This document shows positions 1 to 7,094 of a stretch of DNA of 7,227 bases, piece by piece. The notes beneath the pieces were generated by a model. The model was not told the DNA's origin. It did not search any database and worked only from the letters and a program-made list of their open reading frames with translations. The first letter of the stretch is position 1. Each line of letters begins with the position of its first letter. The stretch covers positions 1-7,227 of the forward strand of contig JBIIJE010000125.1 in assembly GCA_044234005.1 (NCBI GenBank), read 5' to 3'. The stretch is from OLB11 sp044234005 (GTDB lineage: Bacteria; Bacteroidota; Bacteroidia; Chitinophagales; Chitinophagaceae). A program made the position numbers and the translations under genes.

Positions 1-1059
1 GCTTTCTAATTTCGACCTAATTATTTCATCCAATCGGGGTCTTATTCTTCCTTCTTTCGATTTGTTAAAAATCATTTGTCCTTTATCAATTCCCTTTCGT
101 AATTCTTTTTGCACTTCAATCGGTAGTTCATACATTTTTTTACAATCATCACTGCAGCAACCATTCATTTTTTCTTTGCAATTGTCGCATTGAATAAATA
201 GTAGGTGACAAGCTTCATTTTCGCAATTCACATGCGTATCAGCTGCTTCACCACATTGATGACATTTAGCAATGACTTCTTCCGAAATTCGTTCACCTCT
301 ACGTTCATCAAACACAAAATTTTTACCAATGAATTTAACAGGTAAATTTTCTTTTTTAGCTGTTTGTGCATAGTGTATAATGCCTCCCTCGATGTGATAC
401 ACGTTTTCAAAACCATGATGTTTCATGTAAGCACTTGCTTTCTCGCATCGAATACCACCTGTGCAGTACATGATAATAGGTTTGTCCTTTTTATCTTTTA
501 GCATCTCTGCGGCCATAGGTAATTGCTCACGAAATGTGTCTGAAGGTATCTCAATTGCATTTTCGAAATGACCCACTTCATACTCATAATGATTGCGCAT
601 ATCGACAATAACTACATCTTTATTTTGACTTAAATCATTGTATCCCTTAGCAGTTAAATACTTACCTGTATTACTCGAATCAAATGTTGCATCATTCAAT
701 CCATCTGCAACTATTTTCTCGCGGACTTTAATTTTTAAAACAAAAAAAGATTTCCCGTCATCATCAACTGCAATATTCAAACGAAGGTTTTCGAAATGAG
801 GAAGTGCAAGTATATATGCTTTCAAAGCTTCGAAGTTAGATGTGGGAACACTTATCTGAGCATTGATTCCTTCATGCGCGATATAAATTCGTCCAAATAC
901 TTTTAATGCAGCAAACTGCTTATACATTTCATTTCTGAAAATGACTGGTTCTTGAATATAAAAGTATTTGTAAAATGAAATCGTAACTCGAAGCTCGGTT
1001 TCTAGCATTAATTTTTCACGTAATTCCTTATGTGAAATTCGATTGTGTAATTGCGGCAT
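1..1059 (-). CDS. trhO: tRNA uridine(34) hydroxylase TrhO (YceA-like, rhodanese domain), 3' end cut by window edge
   Basis: The frame reads open from an ATG at 1059 down to base 1 without a stop: 353 codons, with the C-terminus outside the window. The E. coli homologue is about 350 aa, so nearly the whole protein is present. Residues 1-120 form the N-terminal domain, which contains the family-typical 'AHEGINAQIS' (61-70). Residues ~125-235 are the rhodanese domain, with 'VDMRNHYEYEVGHF' (152-165) and the active-site loop 'YCTGGIRCEK', placing the catalytic Cys at 199. The C-terminal part has nine cysteines (266, 269, 279, 284, 291, 294, 301, 302, 306), matching the Cys-rich Rhodanese_C region of the family. 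Members hydroxylate uridine 34 in tRNA anticodons in an oxygen-dependent step of 5-hydroxyuridine formation. They act in the cytoplasm. crcB lies 107 bases upstream on the same strand, but a separate promoter-like box (1131-1138) suggests independent transcription. The family assignment is secure; the specific reaction is by homology. Confidence 0.93.
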   Translation of the reverse strand, partial: MPQLHNRISHKELREKLMLETELRVTISFYKYFYIQEPVIFRNEMYKQFAALKVFGRIYIAHEGINAQISVPTSNFEALKAYILALPHFENLRLNIAVDDDGKSFFVLKIKVREKIVADGLNDATFDSSNTGKYLTAKGYNDLSQNKDVVIVDMRNHYEYEVGHFENAIEIPSDTFREQLPMAAEMLKDKKDKPIIMYCTGGIRCEKASAYMKHHGFENVYHIEGGIIHYAQTAKKENLPVKFIGKNFVFDERRGERISEEVIAKCHQCGEAADTHVNCENEACHLLFIQCDNCKEKMNGCCSDDCKKMYELPIEVQKELRKGIDKGQMIFNKSKEGRIRPRLDEIIRSKLES

Positions 1060-1130
1060 ATGTTAAAATTTTAGGTCTTACCCGAAGGTTCGACAAAGGA
1101 TGCTGATAAGGCAAACAAAATTTTGTGTGG

Positions 1131-1138
1131 CAAATTTA
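1131..1138 (-). promoter_or_regulatory. Candidate -7 promoter box for trhO
   Basis: Read on the minus strand this is TAAATTTG, an exact match to the TAnnTTTG -7 element of Bacteroidota promoters. It would start transcription near 1124 and give a leader of about 65 nt before the trhO ATG. No clear TTTG -33 element sits 19-21 bases upstream, so the call rests on the -7 box alone. A 12-bp perfect palindrome ACAAAATTTTGT (1115-1126) overlaps the predicted start point and could be an operator or chance in AT-rich DNA. Confidence 0.4.
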
Positions 1139-1166
1139 GGAAAAAAACGAGTAACTTATTTCTCTC

Positions 1167-1532
1167 TTACGACTGAAGTTTTAAACCAAGCCAAGTCGCT
1201 GAAAAACATAAAATCAAAGAAGCGGCTATGTAAATGAAAGCTGAAGTTACTTTGCCTTCCTGAAGTAGTTGAATGTTTTCAAATGAAAAAGCGGAAAAGG
1301 TAGTAAAACCACCGCAAAATCCGGTTGCTAATAACAACTTTGCTTGTTGATTATCGAATTGTGATTTACTTATAAAACCCATTATCAGACCCATTAATAA
1401 ACAGCCAACAACATTTACAAGCAGGGTGCCACATGGGATTTCATTTATTTTATTAAACTGATTGGCTAACAAGTAGCGTATGATACTACCTAAGGCGCCA
1501 CCTAAACCGACCCAACAACATAATTGCCACAT
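1167..1532 (-). CDS. crcB: Fluoride-specific ion channel CrcB/Fluc
   Basis: The product is 121 aa, the usual length of single-domain Fluc channels. Four hydrophobic segments are visible at roughly residues 4-24, 33-55, 66-88 and 94-117. Family signatures are present: 'GGALGSIIRY' (11-20) in the first helix, 'GTLLVN' ending in the conserved Asn40, and the hallmark 'GFCGGFTTFSAFSFE' (71-85), which supplies the conserved Gly, Thr, Ser and Phe residues of the pore and central sodium site. CrcB proteins assemble in the inner membrane as antiparallel dual-topology dimers and let toxic fluoride leave the cell. Only one copy is seen here, consistent with a homodimer. The ATG at 1532 opens directly on the first helix, as in relatives. 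I found no fluoride-riboswitch-like sequence upstream. trhO follows on the same strand after 107 bases; the two functions have no obvious link. Confidence 0.96.
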   Translation of the reverse strand: MWQLCCWVGLGGALGSIIRYLLANQFNKINEIPCGTLLVNVVGCLLMGLIMGFISKSQFDNQQAKLLLATGFCGGFTTFSAFSFENIQLLQEGKVTSAFIYIAASLILCFSATWLGLKLQS

Positions 1533-1781
1533 AATGCTTGATTTGTCAATAAATTTTTATGCAATTTATGGGAAGATTATTGATATCGCTTATTTTGATT
1601 ATGAGTTCGAATATTTTGTCTTTGTTTTGTTGATTAACTTGAATTGTTCTCCTATTTGAACCGAAAATAGTAAGGAAATCATGCGGCATTCATTTATAAT
1701 ATTTAAGCTTGTTTAGAACCCTATTTAAACTCATAATGAGGCGTTAAAAGAGATGTATTTTCATCCCCAAAATGTGTATAA

Positions 1782-1820
1782 AATAAGAAGGGTCAATTCG
1801 CACTAAAACCCTTATTTTTT
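1782..1820 (+). promoter_or_regulatory. Terminator-like stem ahead of gyrA
   Basis: AAGGGT (1788-1793) pairs with ACCCTT (1808-1813). An alternative register with a small bulge pairs AATAAG (1782-1787) with CTTATT (1811-1816). The loop is about 14 nt, and six T's (1815-1820) follow. No plus-strand gene lies upstream in the window for it to terminate. If gyrA is transcribed from farther upstream, this could act as an attenuator in its leader. The stem is short and could be chance. Confidence 0.22.
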
Positions 1821-1822
1821 AG

Positions 1823-1830
1823 TAATTTCG
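1823..1830 (+). promoter_or_regulatory. Candidate -7 promoter box for gyrA
   Basis: TAATTTCG matches TAnnTTTG at all fixed positions but one, a variant often seen in this phylum. A TTCG (1797-1800) sits 22 bases upstream as a weak -33 candidate. Transcription would begin near 1835-1838, leaving a leader of only about 10 nt before the gyrA ATG. The distal TATTTTG boxes at 1591 and 1612 are alternatives. Confidence 0.38.
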
Positions 1831-1846
1831 AGCCACTTTTAGATAT

Positions 1847-4498
1847 ATGGAAAATGAACAAATTGATGGCCAAATAAATGGTCAAGAAAACGACAAAATA
1901 ATTCAAATTAACATCGAGGAGCAAATGAAATCTTGCTACATTGATTATTCAATGTCTGTGATAGTGGGTCGTGCTTTACCTGATGTTAGAGATGGTTTAA
2001 AGCCTGTTCACCGAAGGGTGTTGTTTGGTATGAATGAATTAGGTAATACATTTAATAAGCCTTACAAAAAATCGGCTCGTATTGTAGGAGAGGTTTTAGG
2101 TAAATATCACCCGCATGGTGATACGAGTGTTTACGATACGATGGTACGTATGGCGCAGCCTTGGAGTTTGCGTTACATGCTTATTGATGGGCAAGGTAAT
2201 TTCGGTTCGGTGGATGGTGATAGTCCAGCTGCAATGCGTTATACCGAAGTTCGTATGCAACGAATGGCAGAAGCCATGATCGAGGATATCGATAAAGAAA
2301 CAGTTGATTTTCAAAATAATTTCGATGATACTTTATTAGAACCTACCGTATTGCCAACTAGAATTCCGCAACTCATTGTAAATGGTTCGTCGGGTATTGC
2401 AGTGGGAATGGCAACTAATATGATGCCGCATAACTTGAGCGAAACTATTGATGGTATTTGTGCCTATATTGATAATAGAGATATTACCATAAGCGAACTC
2501 ATGCAGATAATAAAAGCACCTGATTTTCCAACCGGTGGTGTTATTTATGGAATGGATGGTGTTAAGCAAGGTTTTGAAACGGGCCGTGGAAGAGTTGTAG
2601 TGCGAGGTCGTTTAAATATTGAAACCTTGAAATCAGGACGGGAGCAAATTATTATTTATGAATTGCCCTATCAGGTGAATAAAGCGATTCTTCATCAAAA
2701 AATTGCTCAACTCATGAGCGATAAAGTGATAGAAGGTATTAGTGATGTGCGTGATGAAAGTGACAGGGATGGCATGCGTTTGGTTGTTGATTTGAAGAAG
2801 GATGCGATTGCCAACGTCATCGTAAATCAATTGTACAAGTTTACAGATATGCAAACTTCATTTGGTATCAATAATGTTGCATTGGTTGCAGGCAGACCGC
2901 GCATTTTAAATATCAAAGATTTAATTGTTGAGTTTGTAAAATTCCGTCATGAAGTAGTGGTGCGTCGCGCAAACTTTGATTTAAAGAAAGCAGAAGAACG
3001 CGCTCATATTTTGCAAGGCTACTTAATCGCACTTGATAATTTAGACGCTGTAATCAAGCTTATTCGCGAATCCGCAACACCTGACGATGCCAAAGAAGGC
3101 TTAATGGCTAATTTTGCATTGAGTGACATACAAGCAAAAGCGATTCTGGAATTACGTTTGCAACGTTTAACAGGCATGGAGCGTGAAAAGATTCATGAAG
3201 AGTTTGAAGCTATCATGAAAACTATTGCTCACTTGAAAGAGTTTTTAAGCAATGAAGGCATGCGTTTTGAGTTGATCAAAGATGAAATGCAAGAAGTAAA
3301 GAAAAAGTTTGGTGATGAACGCAAAACTGAAATCGAATATTTATCAGGTGAAATAAGCATTGAAGATTTGATTGAAGAAGAAGATGTAGTCATTACAGTT
3401 TCGCATTTAGGTTATATCAAACGAACGTCAGCCACAGAGTATCGTACGCAACGTCGAGGTGGAAGAGGTTCAATGGCTGGCAAAACCCGCGAGGAAGATT
3501 ATATCGATCAATTGTTCGTTGCTTCAACTCACGCCACCTTACTATTTTTTACGAATAATGGAAAATGTCATTGGCTAAAAGTTTACGAAATACCTCAAGG
3601 TGAAAAAAATAGCAAAGGGCGAGCTATTCAAAACTTATTGCAATTGCCGCAAGGTGAAAAAATAATGACCATTTTGAACGTTAAGAATTTGACGAATGAA
3701 GAATATGTCAATAATCACTATATCGTTTTATGCACAAAGCACGGGATTATAAAGAAGACTCGTTTAAAAGATTTTTCTCGACCTAGAGCGAATGGTATCA
3801 ATGCAATTAGCATCAATGAAGGGGATACATTATTACAAGCTGAATTGACTGATGGTAATTGTTTTATTCTAATGGCAGTTCGTTCAGGTCGTTCAATTCG
3901 ATTCCTCGAAGAAAAAGTGCGGCCTACTGGTAGAGGTGCAATCGGCGTAGCAGGTATTGAAGTAGATGATTCAACCGACGAAGTAGTAGGAATGGCTTGC
4001 GTAAGTAAAGATGATAAAACAAAAACAGTTTTGGTTGTTTCTGAAAAAGGAATTGGTAAGCGTACGAATTTAGATGAGTTTAATGAAGAGACACAAGCTT
4101 GGGAAGAAATTTATCGCATAACCAATAGGGGAGGTAAGGGTGTAAAAACCTTGAACGTAACCGAAAAAACAGGTAAATTAGTAGGCTTCTTGGCAGTGGA
4201 TGAAACAGACGATTTATTTATTACCTGTGTTTCGGGGGTTACTATTCGAACGCATGTTAAAAATATCAGAGCAGCAGGAAGAGCAACACAGGGCGTAAAA
4301 TTGATTAATTTAGATGAAGGTGATCAAATAGCTGCAATTGCAAAAATAGCCGAGCAAGAGGAAGATGAAAATATAACTTCTGAAGAAATTGATAGTGAAA
4401 ATCCAGCGGAAGAAAATAATACTGATAATATAAATCCAGAAAATACTGATTCTACCAAGAATAGCGATGCAAATTCTTCGGATGAAACAGAAAAATAA
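1847..4498 (+). CDS. gyrA: DNA gyrase subunit A
   Basis: The 883-aa product is the DNA breakage-reunion subunit of gyrase, which with GyrB introduces negative supercoils using ATP. The N-terminal catalytic domain (about residues 25-500) has 'SVIVGRALPDVRDGLKPVHR' (37-56), the helix 'HPHGDTSVYDTMVRMAQ' (88-104) and 'AMRYTE', where Tyr132 is the DNA-linking nucleophile with Arg131 beside it (E. coli Arg121/Tyr122). The C-terminal beta-pinwheel (about 510-830) carries the GyrA box QRRGGRG at 535-541, which marks gyrase rather than topoisomerase IV ParC. Residues 832-883 form a tail rich in Glu, Asp, Asn and Ser. The quinolone-resistance region has Thr93 and Asp97 at the positions of E. coli Ser83 and Asp87. 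The ATG at 1847 gives an N-terminus of normal length; the next Met (27) would cut into the conserved start. A TPR gene follows after 25 bases. Confidence 0.99.
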   Translation: MENEQIDGQINGQENDKIIQINIEEQMKSCYIDYSMSVIVGRALPDVRDGLKPVHRRVLFGMNELGNTFNKPYKKSARIVGEVLGKYHPHGDTSVYDTMVRMAQPWSLRYMLIDGQGNFGSVDGDSPAAMRYTEVRMQRMAEAMIEDIDKETVDFQNNFDDTLLEPTVLPTRIPQLIVNGSSGIAVGMATNMMPHNLSETIDGICAYIDNRDITISELMQIIKAPDFPTGGVIYGMDGVKQGFETGRGRVVVRGRLNIETLKSGREQIIIYELPYQVNKAILHQKIAQLMSDKVIEGISDVRDESDRDGMRLVVDLKKDAIANVIVNQLYKFTDMQTSFGINNVALVAGRPRILNIKDLIVEFVKFRHEVVVRRANFDLKKAEERAHILQGYLIALDNLDAVIKLIRESATPDDAKEGLMANFALSDIQAKAILELRLQRLTGMEREKIHEEFEAIMKTIAHLKEFLSNEGMRFELIKDEMQEVKKKFGDERKTEIEYLSGEISIEDLIEEEDVVITVSHLGYIKRTSATEYRTQRRGGRGSMAGKTREEDYIDQLFVASTHATLLFFTNNGKCHWLKVYEIPQGEKNSKGRAIQNLLQLPQGEKIMTILNVKNLTNEEYVNNHYIVLCTKHGIIKKTRLKDFSRPRANGINAISINEGDTLLQAELTDGNCFILMAVRSGRSIRFLEEKVRPTGRGAIGVAGIEVDDSTDEVVGMACVSKDDKTKTVLVVSEKGIGKRTNLDEFNEETQAWEEIYRITNRGGKGVKTLNVTEKTGKLVGFLAVDETDDLFITCVSGVTIRTHVKNIRAAGRATQGVKLINLDEGDQIAAIAKIAEQEEDENITSEEIDSENPAEENNTDNINPENTDSTKNSDANSSDETEK

Positions 4499-4523
4499 TA
4501 CATTTATAAAAAAAATAAAAAAC

Positions 4524-5828
4524 ATGATGAAAAAAATTATTGCTCTCGCAGCTTGTTCATTATTACTATTGAATGCGAATGCTCAAACATCGGCTATACA
4601 AAGCGCCTTGAATTATTTAAAGGATAATGAGGTGGCCAAAGCGAAAAAACTAATTGACGAAGCAACCGTTCATGGATCAACAAAAGGAAATGCGAAAGCT
4701 TGGTTGCTCAAAGCTGTTGTTTATCAAGCTATCGGTACACAAGCTTCTGATGCAATGCCTCAATTACAAGCTATTGTGAATGATAATCCAATCCTAATTG
4801 ATTTAGCGGATGCAAATAAACTGCAAAGTAACACGTCAAATGCTATAGCTACTTCTTTAGAAGCTTATAAAACTGCTATGTCGCTAGATCCTAAGTATGC
4901 AAAGGATGAATTGAATGGATTAATTTCGAATATGGTTTTCATGTCTTTCAACAAAGGTATAGCGGATATGAATGCCTCGAAATATAATGAAGCATTGACA
5001 AGTTTTTCGGAAGTAAGTTCATTTGCTTCTCTCGACAATGGCAAATTCTTTAAAGGGAACACCATGATGGATACTATTTTTATAAATGCAAAAATGTACC
5101 AAGCAAATAGTGCTTATAGTCTTGATAAAAATGATGTGGCTTTGCCTTTGCTCGAAGAATGTATTGCGAATCCAATCACACAAAAACCTGATGTATATAT
5201 CATGGCTTTGGATATTATTGAAAAGCAGAAAAATGATGCAAAGTGGAATGAAATTATGAAATCCGCAAAAGCAAAATTTCCTAATGAAAAAAGAATTATC
5301 ACCACAGAAATTAATTATTTTTTAAAGCAAGGGAAAAGTGAAGAGCTTGTAAAAAAGTTAAAGGATGGTATAGCCGTCGATCCTGAAAAGGTAGATTTAT
5401 ATGTGTTACTTGGACAAACTTATGCGAACATGGCTAGCGCTATTGGTAAGGAAAAACCAAGCAATGCGAAAGAATTAGAGGAAAATGCGATTGCAGCTTA
5501 TAAAAAGGCAGAAGAATTAGAGCCTGCTAATATTTTTGCCACAACTAATTTAGGCATGCTATTTTTTAATCAAGTGGTGGAGATGACTAAAGTGATGAAT
5601 AAAGCAGATGATAAGACTTTTGAGAGCATGAAACCTGGACGCGAGGCTTTAATCAATAAATCGTTACCTTATCTTTTAAAAGCAAAAAGCTTGATTGAGA
5701 AAGGTGGAACTAAAGATGAAAATAAGGAAATGTATCGTCAAGTGTTGTTAGGTTTGCAACAATCATACAACGTATTAGGTCAAGCTGATAAAGCCACCGA
5801 AATGCAAAATTTGTTAAAAGCCCAATAG
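4524..5828 (+). CDS. Exported tetratricopeptide-repeat protein downstream of gyrA
   Basis: From the ATG at 4524 the product is 434 aa and begins with a clear signal peptide: MMKK, hydrophobic 5-17, then 'NANA|QT' with likely cleavage after Ala20. The same frame stays open upstream to an ATG at 4467 inside gyrA, but that start would add 19 lysine-rich residues ahead of the signal peptide and is unlikely. ATG 4527 is equally possible. TPR-like helical pairs are visible around residues 27-50, 58-75, 108-124, 139-166, 188-214, 290-305, 319-349 and 404-431, including 'AYKTAMSLDPK' and 'AYKKAEELEPAN'. A LAAC sequence (8-11) resembles a lipobox, but the hydrophobic run continues past Cys11, so ordinary signal peptidase cleavage is more likely. 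The protein probably works in the periplasm as a binding scaffold; its partner is unknown. It lies 25 bases after gyrA and 6 before the next gene, suggesting one operon. Confidence 0.88.
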   Translation: MMKKIIALAACSLLLLNANAQTSAIQSALNYLKDNEVAKAKKLIDEATVHGSTKGNAKAWLLKAVVYQAIGTQASDAMPQLQAIVNDNPILIDLADANKLQSNTSNAIATSLEAYKTAMSLDPKYAKDELNGLISNMVFMSFNKGIADMNASKYNEALTSFSEVSSFASLDNGKFFKGNTMMDTIFINAKMYQANSAYSLDKNDVALPLLEECIANPITQKPDVYIMALDIIEKQKNDAKWNEIMKSAKAKFPNEKRIITTEINYFLKQGKSEELVKKLKDGIAVDPEKVDLYVLLGQTYANMASAIGKEKPSNAKELEENAIAAYKKAEELEPANIFATTNLGMLFFNQVVEMTKVMNKADDKTFESMKPGREALINKSLPYLLKAKSLIEKGGTKDENKEMYRQVLLGLQQSYNVLGQADKATEMQNLLKAQ

Positions 5829-5834
5829 TATCAT

Positions 5835-6395
5835 TTGAAAAAGACAACATTTCTTATAAACCTATTCATGATTTCTTGTCTCTGTGCTGCTGCTCAGTCA
5901 AAACATCCTGCTAATCGCTTTATACAATTTTTAAATAATTATCAACGCGATAGTTTGGCGAATTTGTTAGATGATGATTTTTTGATGACACGAACTTATG
6001 CGAAATATACAAATGATAAGCAGTCGTTTCTTGGGAAATATATTGATAAGTCAAAGGCGGGTCAAGCTAAATTTATTGTCTTGAAAGAAATAAGTATAAA
6101 GGAACCTCGGCAATATCTTGTGGCAGATGAAAGTAATTTTTTTAAGTACTTAGGTTTAAAAAGTCCGAATTGGAAGCTAACAATTTCTACTAAAGGCGAC
6201 AAAGTATTATTCACATCAATCGATACAACTACCAATTACAGAAAGTATTTGTTAGAGTTAAAGGTGAAAGATGGAGAGTTTAACGCTTGGCTTACTCAAA
6301 AATATCCAAAAGAAACAAGTAACACAATTAGTAAGAATGATACTTTGTTTAATTCTCGCTTAAAAGAGTATTGGATAAGTAAAGGGAACAAGTAA
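5835..6395 (+). CDS. Small exported protein, possible NTF2/SnoaL-like fold, TTG start
   Basis: The product is 186 aa. I chose the TTG at 5835 because translation from it gives a complete signal peptide: 'MKKTT', hydrophobic residues 6-20, and 'CAAA|QS' with cleavage after Ala20. The only ATG nearby (Met12) would destroy that signal. The mature part begins with an amphipathic helix (26-46, 'NRFIQFLNNYQRDSLANLLD'), then 'DKQSFLGKYI' (61-70), followed by alternating strand-like segments (78-90, 94-99, 112-118, 122-131, 135-145). Helix followed by a curved sheet is reminiscent of NTF2/SnoaL-like domains, but no diagnostic residues are visible and I assign no activity. A Lys/Asn-rich tail follows. 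The gene starts 6 bases after the TPR stop codon, so the two are probably co-transcribed and perhaps translationally coupled. Both proteins appear to be exported, so they may share a compartment. Confidence 0.8.
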   Translation: MKKTTFLINLFMISCLCAAAQSKHPANRFIQFLNNYQRDSLANLLDDDFLMTRTYAKYTNDKQSFLGKYIDKSKAGQAKFIVLKEISIKEPRQYLVADESNFFKYLGLKSPNWKLTISTKGDKVLFTSIDTTTNYRKYLLELKVKDGEFNAWLTQKYPKETSNTISKNDTLFNSRLKEYWISKGNK

Positions 6396-6509
6396 TATCA
6401 TCTTCATTTAAAATTGGGGCTCACACGAAGCAGAATTTTATAAGTACTCAAATAGACCAACTAATCCGCTGTTCGGGATGTTAGGCTCTGCGTATCCCGA
6501 ACTACAGAT
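6396..6509. other. Intergenic region after the gyrA cluster
   Basis: This stretch separates the last gene of the gyrA cluster from the transposase unit, which points the opposite way. It holds a perfect 9-bp inverted repeat (6471-6502) and no coding sequence. No classical stem plus T-run terminator follows the 5835-6395 gene, so transcription may end at one of the inverted repeats here. Confidence 0.5.
6471..6502. repeat. Perfect 9-bp inverted repeat with 14-nt spacer
   Basis: GTTCGGGAT (6471-6479) is exactly complementary to ATCCCGAAC (6494-6502). The spacer 6480-6493 contains GTTAGGC. No T-run follows, so it is not a typical rho-independent terminator. It could end the gyrA transcripts or belong to a dispersed palindromic repeat family tied to the nearby transposase. 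It differs in sequence from the GGTTC hairpins. Confidence 0.7.
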
Positions 6510-6532
6510 AATTGTGGTTCTTTGAACCAATT
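6510..6532. repeat. Left bulged hairpin flanking the transposase
   Basis: The lower stem is AATT (6510-6513) with AATT (6529-6532). A 2-nt bulge GT lies at 6514-6515 on the 5' arm only. The upper stem is GGTTC (6516-6520) with GAACC (6524-6528), and the loop is TTT. The bulge can slide by pairing G6514 instead of G6516 with C6528. The design matches the hairpin at 7095-7117. Confidence 0.75.
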
Positions 6533-6539
6533 TGCACAT

Positions 6540-7067
6540 TTAAATAAACTCAACATCTAGCATTCCTTTTCGTAATGATAAATAATCTGCACAACTGCTA
6601 TAAATATAATCCTCTCCTTTCTCAACTATGCCCGCCCTTACTGGATTTAAATGAATGTAATTTAACTTTGTTTCAAAAAAATCAGGTGTCGTAATTTCTT
6701 CACCATGATAACCTTCCTCCCAAAACCAAATTTTATCTTCTTTCTTAAATAGCCAAAGTAACCAACTCCTTCTGCTTTCTTTCTTATTCTCCTCAATTAA
6801 TTTAACGATTTTTGTTGAAGTAAACTTCTTAAAATCTCTAATTATATCACTTAATTTATTTTTATCGCTTCTCAATATTAAATGTACGTGATTGCTCATC
6901 ACCACCCAAGCAAAAATTTTTAGTCCTTTCTCTCGTTGGCAAAATTTTAAACTCTCTATTAAAATTTCGATATATAGCTTTCTTGTAAAAATATCCACCC
7001 ATTGATGAACAGTAAAAGTAACGAAGTACATACTATGCTGGTCATATATTTTATAAGCAAATCCCAT
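6540..7067 (-). CDS. REP-associated tyrosine transposase (RAYT, Y1/HUH family)
   Basis: From the ATG at 7067 the product is 175 aa, a normal length for this family. An in-frame TTG one codon upstream (7070) is less likely. The HUH motif is 'SNHVHLIL', with metal-binding His60 and His62 after 'AWVVM'. The nucleophile is likely Tyr137 in 'LNYIHLNPVRAGIV', matching the 'YIxxNPV' block of RAYT proteins such as E. coli YafM. The segment 'ESRRSWLLWLFKK' (97-109) and the ending 'YIYSSCADYLSLRKG' (154-168) resemble the RAYT subgroup common in Bacteroidota. Family enzymes cut and join single-stranded DNA next to small hairpins through a 5'-phosphotyrosine intermediate, and act on REP-type palindromes. 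All expected catalytic residues are present and the frame is intact, so it may be active. Flanking hairpins (6510-6532, 7095-7117) are the probable binding sites. It faces the gyrA cluster tail to tail. Confidence 0.93.
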   Translation of the reverse strand: MGFAYKIYDQHSMYFVTFTVHQWVDIFTRKLYIEILIESLKFCQREKGLKIFAWVVMSNHVHLILRSDKNKLSDIIRDFKKFTSTKIVKLIEENKKESRRSWLLWLFKKEDKIWFWEEGYHGEEITTPDFFETKLNYIHLNPVRAGIVEKGEDYIYSSCADYLSLRKGMLDVEFI

Positions 7068-7071
7068 CAAT

Positions 7072-7079
7072 CAAATATA
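7072..7079 (-). promoter_or_regulatory. Candidate -7 box for the transposase, implying a leaderless mRNA
   Basis: On the minus strand this reads TATATTTG, an exact TAnnTTTG match, ending only 4 bases before the ATG at 7067. Transcription would begin at or beside the A of the start codon. A TTG lies 14 bases upstream, short of the usual 17-23 spacing, so the -33 part is weak. The region just upstream overlaps the right hairpin (7095-7117). Confidence 0.35.
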
Positions 7080-7094
7080 AAAAAAATTAAAAGC

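Larger units (their letters stand above)
1533..1846. other. Non-coding divergent region between crcB and gyrA
   Basis: This 314-base AT-rich stretch must hold the start signals for crcB (leftward) and gyrA (rightward). I see no convincing ORF, tRNA or known riboswitch. Plus-strand TATTTTG boxes occur at 1591-1597 and 1612-1618, and a TAATTTCG box lies close to gyrA at 1823-1830. A bulged stem with a following T-run lies at 1782-1820. No well-formed promoter could be chosen for crcB. Confidence 0.6.

Noticed and set aside
228..416. Small minus-strand ORF of 62 codons
   Set aside because: It lies in another frame inside trhO and has no protein-like features; the trhO frame explains the region.
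1533..1846. Fluoride riboswitch upstream of crcB
   Set aside because: Fluoride channel genes often have one, but I could not find the conserved pseudoknot and stem sequence on the minus strand upstream of 1532.
2096..2854. Three antisense ORFs within gyrA
   Set aside because: They are open frames opposite strongly conserved gyrA codons, with no start signals or recognisable domains.
1847..4498. Topoisomerase IV subunit ParC instead of GyrA
   Set aside because: The canonical GyrA box QRRGGRG at residues 535-541 and a full pinwheel domain identify gyrase.
4467..4523. Upstream ATG start for the TPR gene overlapping gyrA
   Set aside because: It would put 19 charged residues ahead of an evident signal peptide; the ATG at 4524 fits exported proteins.
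6480..6486. Integron attC-like site: GTTAGGC fits the GTTRRRY core
   Set aside because: No matching RYYYAAC core occurs at a suitable distance upstream in 6396-6479, and there is no integrase or cassette structure.
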